64,000 nucleotides of DNA from an uncultured Lysobacteraceae bacterium (GTDB taxonomy: Bacteria > Pseudomonadota > Gammaproteobacteria > Xanthomonadales > Xanthomonadaceae): assembly GCA_902825775.1 (NCBI GenBank), contig CADECF010000004.1, positions 52,265 through 116,264 of the forward strand, written 5' to 3'. Each line of letters opens with the position of its first letter. Position 1 is the first letter of the stretch. Positions 7,499 to 16,148 of the stretch are shown piece after piece. The translations under genes and the position numbers were made by a program. The notes under the pieces were generated by a model. That model had not been told where the DNA came from. It made no database searches and saw nothing but the letters and a program-made list of their open reading frames with translations.

Positions 7499-8911
7499 AT
7501 GCGGAATGCGATGACACGGACTGCCGGATCGAAGCTGTTGCTGGCGTTGGCGATGCTGCTGCTGTTGGCCGGCTGCGCCACAGTGCAGGTCAGCGGCACG
7601 GACGGCAAGCCGGCCGGTGCTTCCGACAATGCGGCCATCCAGGCCGCCGGCGCGCTGGCGCGCAACGACGCTGCGCTGGCCGGACAGGCCAGGGTCGACA
7701 ACGCTCGTCAGATCGATCGCCTGCTCTCGGGCCTGGACGACGCCACCCTGGCGCGCGAAACCGCCGCGTTGGCCGCCAACGACCCGCTGTACAACTTCGC
7801 CGGCCGCGCGCTGCTGCGGCGCGGGCTGCCGTTGCCGCGGCCATTCGATCGCGGCGCGCAATGGGGCTTCGACGCCAGCAAGCGGCCGCCGGCCGATCGC
7901 GACGGCTATCGCCCGCCGACCAAGTTGGCCGTGCTGCTGCCGCTGTCGGGCAGCCTGGCCACCGCGGCGGCGCCGGTGCGCGATGGTTTGCTCGCCGCTT
8001 ATTACGGCGAAGGCCGGCAGCGTCCGGACATCCAGTTTTACGACACCGCCGGCACGCCCGGCGGCGCGGTGGCCGCTTACGCCAAGGCCGCTGCCGAAGG
8101 CAACGATTTCGTCGTCGGTCCGCTCGGCCGCGATGAAGTCAGCGCGCTGTTCAACCAGGGCAATCTGAGCGTGCCGATGCTCGCACTGAACCGCGGCAAC
8201 GTCGCGCCGCCGGCCGGCAATGCGAGCTTCTCGCTCGCACCCGAAGACGAAGCGATTTCCGCAGCCGAATATTTGATATCGAACAACGCACGCCGTGCGC
8301 TGGTGCTGACTAGCGGCGACGCCACCATGCGCCGCGCGGCGGAAGCGTTCCGCGACCGCTTCGGCGAGCGCGGCGGCAGCGTGGTGGAAACGCTGACCGT
8401 GGGCGAGAGCGCCGAAGGCTTCACGCCCGCCCTGCAGGCCGCAGCCGCGAAGCAGGGCGGCGTGGATGCGATCTTCCTGGCATTGAAAGGCAGCCAGGCG
8501 CGCGCGCTGGCGCCGCAACTGGCGGCGGCCGGACTGGCCGGCAAACCGCGCGTCGCGACGTCGCAATTGAATTCGGGCACCGGCAAGCCGGAACAGGACC
8601 GCGCGCTGGACGGCATCATCTTCCCCAGCGACGCATGGAGCGTGCGGGGCGCGCCCGGTTTGCCGGCGGCGAGCGTCACCGGACAGACGCTGCCGACCGC
8701 ACGCGGACCGGCCGCGAGGCTGTTCGCTTTCGGTTTCGACGCCTGGCTGATCACGGCTTACCTGGAACGCCTCGCCACCAGTGCGGAAGGCGACGTGAAG
8801 GGCGCGACCGGCGATCTGCGCATCGATGGTTTCGGCAACATCATCCGCATGCCGGCCTGGTCGACGTTCAGCGGCGGCATCGTGGTACCGCTGTCGCGCG
8901 GTGGCGGTTGA
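7499..8911 (+). CDS. lpoA: Penicillin-binding protein activator LpoA (LppC family lipoprotein)
   Basis: Outer-membrane lipoprotein that stimulates PBP1A from the periplasm. 470 residues. Signal peptide with lipobox LLAGC (Cys about residue 26), a short N-terminal helical region (about 35-110), then the large periplasmic-binding-protein-like domain from [22 protein letters not shown] to the end. E. coli LpoA is longer because of an N-terminal TPR-like domain that is reduced here, as in other Xanthomonads. An internal ATG at 7511 is an alternative start. Followed by yraN with overlapping ends. Confidence 0.87.
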   Translation: MRNAMTRTAGSKLLLALAMLLLLAGCATVQVSGTDGKPAGASDNAAIQAAGALARNDAALAGQARVDNARQIDRLLSGLDDATLARETAALAANDPLYNFAGRALLRRGLPLPRPFDRGAQWGFDASKRPPADRDGYRPPTKLAVLLPLSGSLATAAAPVRDGLLAAYYGEGRQRPDIQFYDTAGTPGGAVAAYAKAAAEGNDFVVGPLGRDEVSALFNQGNLSVPMLALNRGNVAPPAGNASFSLAPEDEAISAAEYLISNNARRALVLTSGDATMRRAAEAFRDRFGERGGSVVETLTVGESAEGFTPALQAAAAKQGGVDAIFLALKGSQARALAPQLAAAGLAGKPRVATSQLNSGTGKPEQDRALDGIIFPSDAWSVRGAPGLPAASVTGQTLPTARGPAARLFAFGFDAWLITAYLERLATSAEGDVKGATGDLRIDGFGNIIRMPAWSTFSGGIVVPLSRGGG

Positions 8912-9290
8912 CCGTCGCGCGCGCGGCGCGGCGGTCGAGGCCGCCGCGCGTGCGCATCTGAAAAAAGCCGGGCTCGCCGATGTCGCGGCCAATGCGAACT
9001 ATCGCGGCGGCGAAATCGACCTGATCATGCTGGACAAAGGCGGACGCGACGGCGGCACGCTGGTATTCGTCGAGGTCCGCTACCGCCGCGACCCGCGTTT
9101 CGGCGGCGGCGCCGCGTCGGTCGACGCGGTCAAGCGCCGCAAGCTGATCCATGCCGCGCAAATGTTCCTGCTCGCGCACCGCGAGTACGCCGACGCGCCG
9201 TGCCGCTTCGATGTGGTCGAGGCCGCGGGAGATCCGGATGCGCCGCAGCTCAACTGGCTACGCGATGCGTTCCGTGGCGATGATGTTTGA
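8901..9290 (+). CDS. yraN: YraN family protein (UPF0102), predicted endonuclease-like fold
   Basis: 129 residues if started at the GTG at 8901, which overlaps the last 11 nt of lpoA. That start matches the family N-terminus ([21 protein letters not shown]). The motif GGEIDLI...LVFVEVRYR carries the E-x-D...E-x-K/R pattern of PD-(D/E)XK nucleases, but no activity is established for the family. An earlier in-frame ATG at 8826 lies inside lpoA and is unlikely. The rsmI-lpoA-yraN neighbourhood supports the call. Confidence 0.85.
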   Translation: MAVDRRARGAAVEAAARAHLKKAGLADVAANANYRGGEIDLIMLDKGGRDGGTLVFVEVRYRRDPRFGGGAASVDAVKRRKLIHAAQMFLLAHREYADAPCRFDVVEAAGDPDAPQLNWLRDAFRGDDV

Positions 9291-9331
9291 CCGCTTCGAT
9301 CCAGTTCGCGAAAACAACTCCGACAGCAGAA

Positions 9332-9417
9332 GTAGCCCGGGTAAGCAAAGCGCACCCGGGATGCGATCTCTCCGCTGCGGCGGACCCGGGTGCGGCCTTC
9401 GGCCTTACCCGGGCTAC
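9332..9417. repeat. REP-E head-to-head pair
   Basis: GTAGCCCGGGTAAGCAAAGC (from 9332) faces its inverse ending CCTTACCCGGGCTAC (to 9417). The same family recurs at 47.27 kb. Confidence 0.85.
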
Positions 9418-9429
9418 GGCACTGCAAAT

Positions 9430-9492
9430 GTAGGTGCGAATTCATTCGCACGCTGTTGATGCCGAAAAGCGTGCGAATGAATTCGCACCTAC
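9430..9492. repeat. REP-F head-to-head pair
   Basis: GTAGGTGCGAATTCATTCGC (left, 9430-9453) and its exact inverse (9469-9492), 15 nt apart. Each arm contains the palindrome GCGAATtcATTCGC. A second pair lies at 49.18 kb. A single REP-D arm follows at 9504-9528, so three repeat families are packed in the 263-bp gap before the flavoenzyme gene. Confidence 0.85.
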
Positions 9493-9553
9493 GAAAAGCA
9501 AGGGCAGCGGAGCAAGTTCCGCTCTGCAAACGAAGCGCGGCTACAATCGACGC

Positions 9554-10930
9554 ATGGCCACCCTCCCCGCTTCGCTCGACCAAGAACTCTCCGCACTGCT
9601 CGGCGACGGCTGGCAGACCGGCGAAGCGCAGCGCCAAGCGCATGGCAACGACAATTCGCGCCGCTCCGCATTGCCCGACGCGGTGGCGTTGCCCCGCAAC
9701 CGCGAACAAGTCGTCGCGCTGGTGCGCGCCTGCATCGCCCATCGCGTACCGATCGTCGCGCGCGGCGCCGGCACCAGCAGCACCGGCGCCGTGCTGCCGA
9801 CGGCCGGCGGCGTGGTGGTGTCGTTCGAACGCATGAACCGCATCCTCGACATCCGCGCCGGCGACCGCTACGCCATCGTCGAACCCGGCGTATTGAACGG
9901 CGATTTGCAACGCGCGCTGGCCGCGCACGGACTGTTCTGGCCGCCGGACCCGGCCAGCGCCGAACTGTGCACCGTCGGCGGCAACCTGGCCTGCAACGCC
10001 GGCGGACCGCATACCGTGAAATACGGCGCCACGCGCGACAACGTGCTCGGCCTGACCGCCGTCACCGGCACCGGCGAATTGATCCGTTGCGGCAGCGCGA
10101 CCACCAAGGACGCCACCGGATACGACCTCACCCATTTGATCGTCGGCAGCGAAGGCACGCTGGCGCTGATCGTCGACGCCACGCTCAAACTCGCGCCGCT
10201 GCCGCCGCAACGCGCCAGCCTGCGCGCCCTGTACGCCGACGTCGCCAGCGCCGCCGCAGCGGTATCGCGGATCATGGCGCAGCCGACCACGCCGGCCATG
10301 CTCGAATTCATGGATGCGGCCTGCATCAAACTGGCGCGCGACGTCGGCGGCGCCGACATTCCCGATGCCGGCGCGCTGCTGATGATCGAAGCCGACGGCG
10401 ATGCGGCGACGTTGCCGCACGCCGTCGCCGTGCTCGCGCAAGCCGCGCGGGGCGACGGCCTGCTGTCGCTGGACACCGCGCCGGACGAGATCGCCAGCGA
10501 AAAACTCTGGGCCGCGCGCAAGGCGCTATCGCCGGCGCTGCGCAGCATCGCGCCCGGCAAGATCAACGAAGACGTGGTGGTGCCGGTGTCGCGCATACCC
10601 GAACTCGTGGATGGCATCCAAGCGCTCGCCCGCGAATTCGACTTGCCGATCGTCGCCTTCGGCCACGCCGGCAACGGCAACCTGCATGCCAACATCCTGT
10701 TCGATCCGGGCGACGCCGGCCAGGACGCCCGCGCGCAGGCGGCGTTGCCGCGCCTGTTCGCGCTGACGCTCGAGCTGGGCGGCACGCTGTCCGGCGAACA
10801 CGGCATCGGCATCGCCAAGCGGGATTTCATGGCGCGCGCGTTCGATCCGGCCACGTTGGCGGCGATGCGGGCCGTAAAAGCCGCATTCGACCCGAATGGC
10901 CTATTGAATCCCGGCAAAGTACTGCCGTAG
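9554..10930 (+). CDS. FAD-binding oxidoreductase, GlcD / D-lactate dehydrogenase type
   Basis: 458 residues, vanillyl-alcohol-oxidase fold. The FAD pyrophosphate loop is VARGAGTSSTG (about 69-79), followed by GGNLACNAGGPHTVKYG near 144-160. The C-terminal oxidase domain has the His motifs FGHAGNGNLHANIL (about 371) and SGEHGIGIAKR (about 414). Such enzymes oxidise D-2-hydroxy acids (D-lactate, glycolate, D-2-hydroxyglutarate) and pass electrons to quinone or cytochrome; the substrate cannot be fixed from sequence. The ATG at 9554 is only 6 nt past a TACAAT hexamer (9542-9547), so the mRNA may be leaderless. Open frame further upstream is repeat DNA. Confidence 0.85.
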   Translation: MATLPASLDQELSALLGDGWQTGEAQRQAHGNDNSRRSALPDAVALPRNREQVVALVRACIAHRVPIVARGAGTSSTGAVLPTAGGVVVSFERMNRILDIRAGDRYAIVEPGVLNGDLQRALAAHGLFWPPDPASAELCTVGGNLACNAGGPHTVKYGATRDNVLGLTAVTGTGELIRCGSATTKDATGYDLTHLIVGSEGTLALIVDATLKLAPLPPQRASLRALYADVASAAAAVSRIMAQPTTPAMLEFMDAACIKLARDVGGADIPDAGALLMIEADGDAATLPHAVAVLAQAARGDGLLSLDTAPDEIASEKLWAARKALSPALRSIAPGKINEDVVVPVSRIPELVDGIQALAREFDLPIVAFGHAGNGNLHANILFDPGDAGQDARAQAALPRLFALTLELGGTLSGEHGIGIAKRDFMARAFDPATLAAMRAVKAAFDPNGLLNPGKVLP

Positions 10931-10964
10931 CTTGCGCGGTGAATGCCCTGCGCCGAGGCCGGCC

Positions 10965-11780
10965 ATGCGAATCCGATATGCGTTGCCGCTGTGCTGTCTG
11001 CTCTTGTGTTGCATGTCTTCGTTCGCGGCGACGGCCGCGCGACCCGCGCAACGGGTGTTGCTGATCGGCAACAGCCTGATCTACACCCAGAACGTACCGG
11101 GTTTGATGCGTGCGCTGGCCGCTGCGCAATCGGAAGGGCCCACATTCGAAACCGCCAGTTTCGTCGCACCGGGCGGCACGCTCGCCGAGCGTTGGAAAGA
11201 CGGCGCCGCCGCGAAGACCTTGCGCGAACATCAATGGGATGTGGTCGTGCTGCAGGAACGCGGCGGGCTACTGGCCTGCATGACCAGTTCGGAACAACGC
11301 CAGCAACCCGAATGCCGCGCCAGCCAGCGTGCGCACAAGCAGTTCGCCGATCTTGCGAAATCGCGCGGCGCACGCGTGCTGCTGTTCGGCACCTGGGGTC
11401 CGGATGCCGCGTGGCAGCAGAATCTGGATCGCGGTCTCGCGGCGATCGCTCGGAATACGGGCGCAGAAGCTGTCGAGTTGGGCGAAATGCTGCGCGCGCA
11501 GGACAAACGCCATCCGTCCGCACCGATGTTCTCCGATGGGGTGCACGCCAGCCTGGAAGGCGCGGTGCTGATCGCGGCGCGGCTTTATCGCAGCATCTCC
11601 GGACGCGCTCCGGCCGCGATTGATTTGGAATTTGATTTTGCATTGCTGCCGCCTAATGCGGCGATCAAGCCGGAGTCGCCGATCGAGCAGCAGCCGCAGT
11701 TGGCGCGCAGCGGCAAGCCCATCCATGTTCCGGCGAATTCGATTGCGGGGTTGATTGCGGTCGCCAATGCGGCGCCGTAG
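10965..11780 (+). CDS. Exported SGNH/GDSL-type hydrolase
   Basis: 271 residues. Signal peptide of about 25 residues (MRIRYALPLCCLLLCCMSSF...). Block I is LLIGNSLIYTQN with Ser in GNSL, block V is FSDGVHAS with the catalytic Asp and His. It is therefore a probable periplasmic or secreted esterase/lipase-like enzyme of the SGNH fold; substrate unknown. A TTG at 10932 would lengthen the frame, but the ATG at 10965 begins a clean signal sequence. It starts 34 nt after the flavoenzyme gene, probably co-transcribed. Confidence 0.75.
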   Translation: MRIRYALPLCCLLLCCMSSFAATAARPAQRVLLIGNSLIYTQNVPGLMRALAAAQSEGPTFETASFVAPGGTLAERWKDGAAAKTLREHQWDVVVLQERGGLLACMTSSEQRQQPECRASQRAHKQFADLAKSRGARVLLFGTWGPDAAWQQNLDRGLAAIARNTGAEAVELGEMLRAQDKRHPSAPMFSDGVHASLEGAVLIAARLYRSISGRAPAAIDLEFDFALLPPNAAIKPESPIEQQPQLARSGKPIHVPANSIAGLIAVANAAP

Positions 11781-11800
11781 CTGCCGTTGCTCATCGCTCT

Positions 11801-11974
11801 AAGCCGTCATTCCCGCGAAGGCGGGAATCCAGCGACTTGGTTTTCTTGTGGGAGCGGCTTCAGCCGCGAGCTCTTCAAGTGAGCTCCCATGCCGCAAAAG
11901 CTCGCGGCTGAAGCCGCTCCCACAAGTAACGGAGCCAAGCCGCTGGATTCCCGCCTTCGCGGGAATGACGGCTT
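11801..11974. repeat. Nested palindrome: REP-A pair inside REP-B pair
   Basis: The outer arms are 34 nt (11801-11834 and 11941-11974), perfect inverse copies of the GTCATTCCCGCGAAGGCGGG family (REP-B). Between them sit two inverse arms of the REP-A family (11846-11875 and 11897-11925). The result is concentric: B-A-A'-B'. It separates the convergent SGNH hydrolase and thiL genes, where a strong bidirectional hairpin would stop transcription from both sides. Confidence 0.88.
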
Positions 11975-11993
11975 AAAAGCAAAAAAAGCTATT

Positions 11994-12947
11994 TCAAGAA
12001 ACGAAATGCGTGTAACCCACGCTGGGCGGCGTCCATCGGCTTCCGTCGTCCTGCAACGCGCGGACGCCCTGCCCCGCAACGATGCACCCGATCCGCGTGA
12101 GCCGAGTCCCGCTCTGTTCGCCCGCTTTTTCGACCGCGTTTCGGGCCTGCGATGATGCCGTGAAGCACAATTCGTAATCGTCGCCGCCGCTGGTCTGCAG
12201 CACGCGGCGCGCTTCGCTTTCGAAAACCGAAAGCAATGCATCCGATGCGGGCAGGTCCGTTACCGAAACCTCCGCGCCGACACCGCTCCGATCGCAAATA
12301 TGGCCCAGGTCGGCCAGCAGTCCGTCCGACACGTCGATGCAGCTGTTCGCGATGCCCGCCAGCGCCAGGCCCAAACCGATTCGCGGCGTCGGCCGGTCCA
12401 GCCTCGCTTTCAACTCGGGAACGACAGGTTTGGCCTCGCGCCATTGCGCCAACGCTCCGGCCGCATCGCCCAGCGTACCGCTGACCCAGATGTCGTCGCC
12501 CGGCTGTGCGCGATCGCGCCGCAACGCTCTGCCTTCGTCGACGAAGCCGTGCGCCGTCACGCAAACCGACAAAGGCCCGCGCGTGGTATCGCCGCCGACC
12601 AGCGCGATGCCGTGGCGGCCTGCGAGCTCCGAAAATCCGTCGATGAATGCATCCAACCAAGCTTGCTCGGCCTGCGGCAACGATAGCGACAAGGTGCACC
12701 AGGCCGGCTGCGCGGCCATCGCCGCCAGATCGGACAAGTTGACGGCCAGCGCTTTCCAGCCGATATCCGCAGGCGCAGTTTCCGGCGGGAAATGCACGCC
12801 TTCGTTCAGCGTGTCCATCGTGACGACCAATTGCTTGCCTGCGGGCGGCTGCAACACGGCGGCGTCGTCGCCGATACCCAGAATCACATCGTTGCGCGCA
12901 TCCGCGCGCATGCGGATGCGATCGATCAGGTCGAATTCGGCGGTCAC
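11994..12947 (-). CDS. thiL: Thiamine-monophosphate kinase
   Basis: Phosphorylates thiamine monophosphate to thiamine pyrophosphate with ATP. 317 residues, PurM-like fold. Family motifs: EFDLIDRI at the N-terminus, GIGDDAAVL (Mg/ATP site), TMDTLNEGVHF, VGGDTTRGP, IDVSDGLLADLGH and SGGDDYELCF. I start at the GTG at 12947, which overlaps the nusB stop as GTGA and gives the normal [10 protein letters not shown]-terminus; the ATG at 12983 would add 12 residues from nusB. Last gene of the riboflavin/nusB cluster. Confidence 0.93.
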   Translation of the reverse strand: MTAEFDLIDRIRMRADARNDVILGIGDDAAVLQPPAGKQLVVTMDTLNEGVHFPPETAPADIGWKALAVNLSDLAAMAAQPAWCTLSLSLPQAEQAWLDAFIDGFSELAGRHGIALVGGDTTRGPLSVCVTAHGFVDEGRALRRDRAQPGDDIWVSGTLGDAAGALAQWREAKPVVPELKARLDRPTPRIGLGLALAGIANSCIDVSDGLLADLGHICDRSGVGAEVSVTDLPASDALLSVFESEARRVLQTSGGDDYELCFTASSQARNAVEKAGEQSGTRLTRIGCIVAGQGVRALQDDGSRWTPPSVGYTHFVS

Positions 12948-13408
12948 TTCGGCCGCGCGGCGTTCACTTCCACCGCGCGCCATTCGACGGCGGCATGGTC
13001 GAGCACGCCGTTGACGTAGGTGTGGCCGTGTTCGGAGCCGAAGCGTTTGGCCGTTTCCAGCGCTTCGTTGATGATCACGCGGTAAGGCACATCGATGCGG
13101 TGGCGCATTTCGTACGCCGCGATGCGCAGCACCGCGCGTTCGATCGGGTCGACCAGCTCTATCTCGCGATCGAGGTATTGCTGCAGGGCTTGGTCGAGCT
13201 CGCTGCGATGATGCAGCACGCCGCGCACCAGATCTTCGAAATATTCCAGGTCCGCGACTTCGTGCGCCTGCTCGTGCGCGAATTGCGCGATCACCTGGCG
13301 CACGTCGCCGCCGGAAATCTGCCAGGCGTACACGGCCTGCATCGCGCGGCGCCGCGCGCGCGAACGCGCGACCGGGTCGATGCCGCCCTTCGGACGGTGG
13401 CGCGTCAC
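12944..13408 (-). CDS. nusB: Transcription antitermination factor NusB
   Basis: RNA-binding factor that with NusE (S10) assembles antitermination complexes on rRNA leaders. 154 residues. Typical segments: [16 protein letters not shown] near 15-30, FEDLVRGV near 68, [15 protein letters not shown] near 100, [27 protein letters not shown] near 125-148. Starts at GTG 13408, overlapping the ribH stop as GTGA; ends overlapping thiL the same way. Confidence 0.94.
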   Translation of the reverse strand: MTRHRPKGGIDPVARSRARRRAMQAVYAWQISGGDVRQVIAQFAHEQAHEVADLEYFEDLVRGVLHHRSELDQALQQYLDREIELVDPIERAVLRIAAYEMRHRIDVPYRVIINEALETAKRFGSEHGHTYVNGVLDHAAVEWRAVEVNAARPK

Positions 13409-13872
13409 GGCAGCTTGCCCATCAGGCTCGCCATCTCGATCGCGACCAACGCGCATTCCTCGCCCTTGTTGCCGTGGCTGCCGCCGGCGCGCGCTTCCGC
13501 GTCTTCGGGCTCGTCCACGGCCAGCACGCCGTTGGCGACCGGCACGCGGAAATCCAACGAAACGCGCATCAAAGCCTGCGCGCAATTGTCGGCGACGTGC
13601 TCGTAGTGACGCGTGTCGCCGCGGATCACGCAACCCAGCGCGACGATCGCGCTATGCGAACCGGCCGCGGCCAGGCGCGCGGCCGCAGCCGGGATTTCCC
13701 AGGCGCCGGGCACTCGGATCACGTCGACGGCCTGTTCCGTCACGCCATGCTCGGCGAAGGTCTTGCGCGCGCCCGCCACCAGCGCGTCGGTGATACGCGG
13801 GTTCCAGCGGCTGGCGATGATCGCGAAGCGCGCGCTGTCGGGTGCGCGCAGGTCGCCTTCGTGGAGGGTCAT
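13405..13872 (-). CDS. ribH: 6,7-dimethyl-8-ribityllumazine synthase
   Basis: Condenses 5-amino-6-ribitylaminouracil with dihydroxybutanone phosphate, the penultimate step of riboflavin synthesis. 155 residues. Substrate-site motifs: [27 protein letters not shown], and [16 protein letters not shown] holding the catalytic His. I use the ATG at 13872 (MTLHEGD); an upstream in-frame ATG at 13908 would add 12 residues of no recognisable character. No strong ribosome binding site is visible for either. Separated from ribBX by a REP-C pair. Confidence 0.94.
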   Translation of the reverse strand: MTLHEGDLRAPDSARFAIIASRWNPRITDALVAGARKTFAEHGVTEQAVDVIRVPGAWEIPAAAARLAAAGSHSAIVALGCVIRGDTRHYEHVADNCAQALMRVSLDFRVPVANGVLAVDEPEDAEARAGGSHGNKGEECALVAIEMASLMGKLP

Positions 13873-13940
13873 GAGGGTGGCGGTCTGTTGGGTTGGGCAG
13901 TTTAGCAAGCGGAGGCCTGGAACACTCGGATGCCCCCATT

Positions 13941-14030
13941 CCCGTCATCCCAGCGAACGCTGGGACCCATTTTGATTTTGCTAAGCCGAACCAACAGCAA
14001 CATGGGTCCCAGCGTTCGCTGGGATGACGG
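13941..14030. repeat. REP-C head-to-head pair with conserved spacer
   Basis: Left arm CCCGTCATCCCAGCGAACGC (from 13941) and its inverse (14001-14030). The 30-nt spacer begins TTTGATTTTGCT and ends ACAGCAA. The pair at 15169-15258 has nearly the same spacer, so the whole unit, not just one arm, is the repeated element. Confidence 0.87.
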
Positions 14031-14039
14031 CGGGATGGG

Positions 14040-15149
14040 CTATGCCTCCACGTACTCCACGACTTCCAACCCGAACCCCGCCAACCCCACCTGCTTGCGC
14101 GGCGTCCCGAGCACGCGCAGTTTGCCCAGGCCCAGGTCGGCGAGGATCTGGCTGCCGGCGCCATTGCGCCGCCATTCCGCCAGGGCGCCGCCACGGCCAG
14201 CGGGCTCTGCGCGGGCCTGTTCGGGCTGTTCGCGGATGCGGGCGAGCAACGTTTCCGCGTTTTGCGCTTCGCCCAGCAGCACCAACGCACCCGTGCCGGC
14301 CCTGGCGATGGTCGCCAGCACTTCGCCGACCGCCGGGCCGAAATCGACACGCCGCCAATGCAAGGCATCGGCCAATGGATTCAGCATGTGCACGCGCACG
14401 AGCGTCGGCGCGGACGGGTCGGGTTCGCCGCGCAACAGCGCGAAATGCAGCGCATGGCTGACGCGATCGCGATAGGTATGCAAACGGAACGGGCCATGCT
14501 CGGTGTCGATCTCGCGCACATCGACGCGTTCGATGGTGTGCTCGTTGTGCAGGCGATAGCGGATCAGTTCCTCGATCGAACCCATCTTCAGCCCGTGCTC
14601 GCGCGCGAAGGCTTCGAGCTGCGGGCGACGCGCCATCGTGCCGTCCGCATTGAGGATTTCGACCAGCACGCCGGCAGGTTCGAAGCCGGCAAGCAACGCC
14701 AGATCGCTGGCCGCTTCGGTATGGCCGGCGCGATTGAGCACGCCGCCGGGCTGGGTCATCAGCGGGAAGATGTGGCCGGGTTGCGACAGGTCGGCGGCGT
14801 TGGCGTCGGGCCGCACCGCGGTGCGGATCGTGTGTGCGCGGTCGTAGGCCGAGATGCCGGTGGTGACGCCTTCGGCCGCTTCGATGCTGACGGTGAAGTT
14901 GGTTCCGTGCGGCGAGGTGTTGTCGCGCACCATCGGCGGCAGGCCGAGTTGGCGGCAGCGCTCGCGCGTCAGCGACAGGCACACCAGACCGCGCGCATGC
15001 GTGACCATGAAATTGATGTCGGTGGGCCGCACCAGTTCGGCGGCCATGATCAGGTCGCCTTCGTTTTCGCGGTCTTCGTCGTCGACGATGACGACCATGC
15101 GGCCGGCGCGGAGTTCTTCGAGGAGTTCGGGGATCGGGGCGAAGGTCAT
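14040..15149 (-). CDS. ribB: RibBX: 3,4-dihydroxy-2-butanone-4-phosphate synthase with degenerate RibA-like domain
   Basis: 369 residues. The N-terminal domain (about 1-205) is an intact DHBP synthase: VVIVDDEDRENEGDLIMAAE, GLVCLSLT, HTEAASDLALLAGF. It makes the four-carbon precursor from ribulose 5-phosphate. The C-terminal domain (about 208-369) aligns with GTP cyclohydrolase II, but all three zinc cysteines are gone: the usual H-S-E-C...C-D-C stretch reads HMLNPLADALHWRRVDFG, and the R-Q-E-G-R loop reads LGEAQNA. This is the RibX pattern described for RibBX proteins, so cyclohydrolase activity is not expected. Start at ATG 15149; 16 further codons upstream are REP-C DNA. Confidence 0.9.
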   Translation of the reverse strand: MTFAPIPELLEELRAGRMVVIVDDEDRENEGDLIMAAELVRPTDINFMVTHARGLVCLSLTRERCRQLGLPPMVRDNTSPHGTNFTVSIEAAEGVTTGISAYDRAHTIRTAVRPDANAADLSQPGHIFPLMTQPGGVLNRAGHTEAASDLALLAGFEPAGVLVEILNADGTMARRPQLEAFAREHGLKMGSIEELIRYRLHNEHTIERVDVREIDTEHGPFRLHTYRDRVSHALHFALLRGEPDPSAPTLVRVHMLNPLADALHWRRVDFGPAVGEVLATIARAGTGALVLLGEAQNAETLLARIREQPEQARAEPAGRGGALAEWRRNGAGSQILADLGLGKLRVLGTPRKQVGLAGFGLEVVEYVEA

Positions 15150-15168
15150 GATGATTGCGCTCTTTTTT

Positions 15169-15258
15169 CCGTCATCCCAGCGGAAGCTGGGACCCATTTT
15201 GATTTTGATCTTTACGGCAACAACAGCAACATGGGCCCCAGCTTTCGCTGGGATGACG
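15169..15258. repeat. REP-C head-to-head pair
   Basis: Same unit as 13941-14030, with arms at 15169-15198 and 15230-15258. It begins directly at the ribE stop codon (15261-15259) and ends 19 nt before the ribBX ATG, so it lies inside the transcript of the rib operon. Confidence 0.87.
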
Positions 15259-15855
15259 TTACGTGGGGGCCTGAAGCAATCGCTCGACGTAACGCGCCAC
15301 CAGATCGACTTCGAGGTTCACTTCATCGCCCACCTTCGTGACCGAAAACGCGGTATGCGACACCGTGTGCGGGATCAGCGCGACTTCGAAGCCCTCGGCA
15401 TCGACCGCATTCACGGTCAGGCTGACGCCGTCGACGCAGATCGAGCCCTTCTGCGCGATGTACTTGAGCAGCGGCGCCGGCGCCGAAAACTTCCAGCGCT
15501 GCGCACGCGCGTCCTCGGCGATGCTCAGCACGCCGCCGACGCCGTCGACGTGGCCGCTGACCAGGTGCCCGCCCAAGCGATCGGTCGGCTTCATCGCGCG
15601 CTCGAGATTCACCGCGCCGCCGATCGGCAGCCGGCCCAGCGTCGTCAGCGACAAGGTTTCGTTGGACGCGTCGACATCGAACCACGCCGCATCGAACGCG
15701 ACCGCGGTCAGGCAGACGCCGTTGACCGAGATGCTTTCTCCCATCGAGACATCGGCGAAAGGCAGCGTGCCGGTGGCGATGCGCAGACGGGCATCGCCGC
15801 CGCGCGACTCGCGCGCAGCCAGCGATCCGACGCCTTCGATAAGACCTGTGAACAT
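15259..15855 (-). CDS. ribE: Riboflavin synthase (alpha chain)
   Basis: Dismutates two lumazine molecules to riboflavin. 198 residues with the two tandem lumazine-binding repeats: MFTGLIEGVG at the start, ESISVNGVCLTAV, GGHLVSGHVDGVG, then GSICVDGVSLTVN and IPHTVSHTAFS in the second half. First gene after the FMN riboswitch and its attenuator. Confidence 0.95.
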   Translation of the reverse strand: MFTGLIEGVGSLAARESRGGDARLRIATGTLPFADVSMGESISVNGVCLTAVAFDAAWFDVDASNETLSLTTLGRLPIGGAVNLERAMKPTDRLGGHLVSGHVDGVGGVLSIAEDARAQRWKFSAPAPLLKYIAQKGSICVDGVSLTVNAVDAEGFEVALIPHTVSHTAFSVTKVGDEVNLEVDLVARYVERLLQAPT

Positions 15856-15882
15856 GAAACGCTTCCCGCATTGGACAACGCG

Positions 15883-15900
15883 AAAAACGCCCCAAGGCGT
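15883..15900 (-). terminator. Attenuator hairpin after the FMN riboswitch
   Basis: Minus-strand ACGCC-ttgg-GGCGT followed by TTTT, between the aptamer and ribE. A short Rho-independent terminator placed where FMN-dependent attenuation should act; the stem may extend with flanking bases. Confidence 0.6.
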
Positions 15901-15936
15901 GAGGCAGGCGCACGACCGCCAGGCCGCACCTTGCCG

Positions 15937-16103
15937 TCTTCTTTCATCCGGACTATCACCGTCGGCCCCGGCATCGGACCGGGTCTGCTGACCTTCCGGC
16001 GCCCGTACGGATACGGCTGCCGGAAGCGCTCGCGGGCTCGTGCGCGCTCCGTGGAGCGCCGCACCTACCGCCGGTGGGGAATCGCACCCCGCCCTGAAGA
16101 CGT
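15937..16103 (-). ncRNA. FMN riboswitch (RFN element)
   Basis: Minus-strand sequence carries the conserved RFN blocks: TTCAGGGCGGGG at the 5' side, GATTCCCCACCGGCGGTA, AGCCCGCGAGCG, GGTCAGCAGACCCGGT, GCCGGGGCCGACGGT and ATAGTCCGGATGAAAGAAG at the 3' side. Binds FMN and represses the genes below it. It sits between the methyltransferase gene and ribE, so it controls ribE-ribBX-ribH and probably nusB-thiL, but not ribD. Confidence 0.96.
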
Positions 16104-16148
16104 TTCAACGAATTGTGGTTGAGACGATGCCGGCGAACCGGCCTGCGC

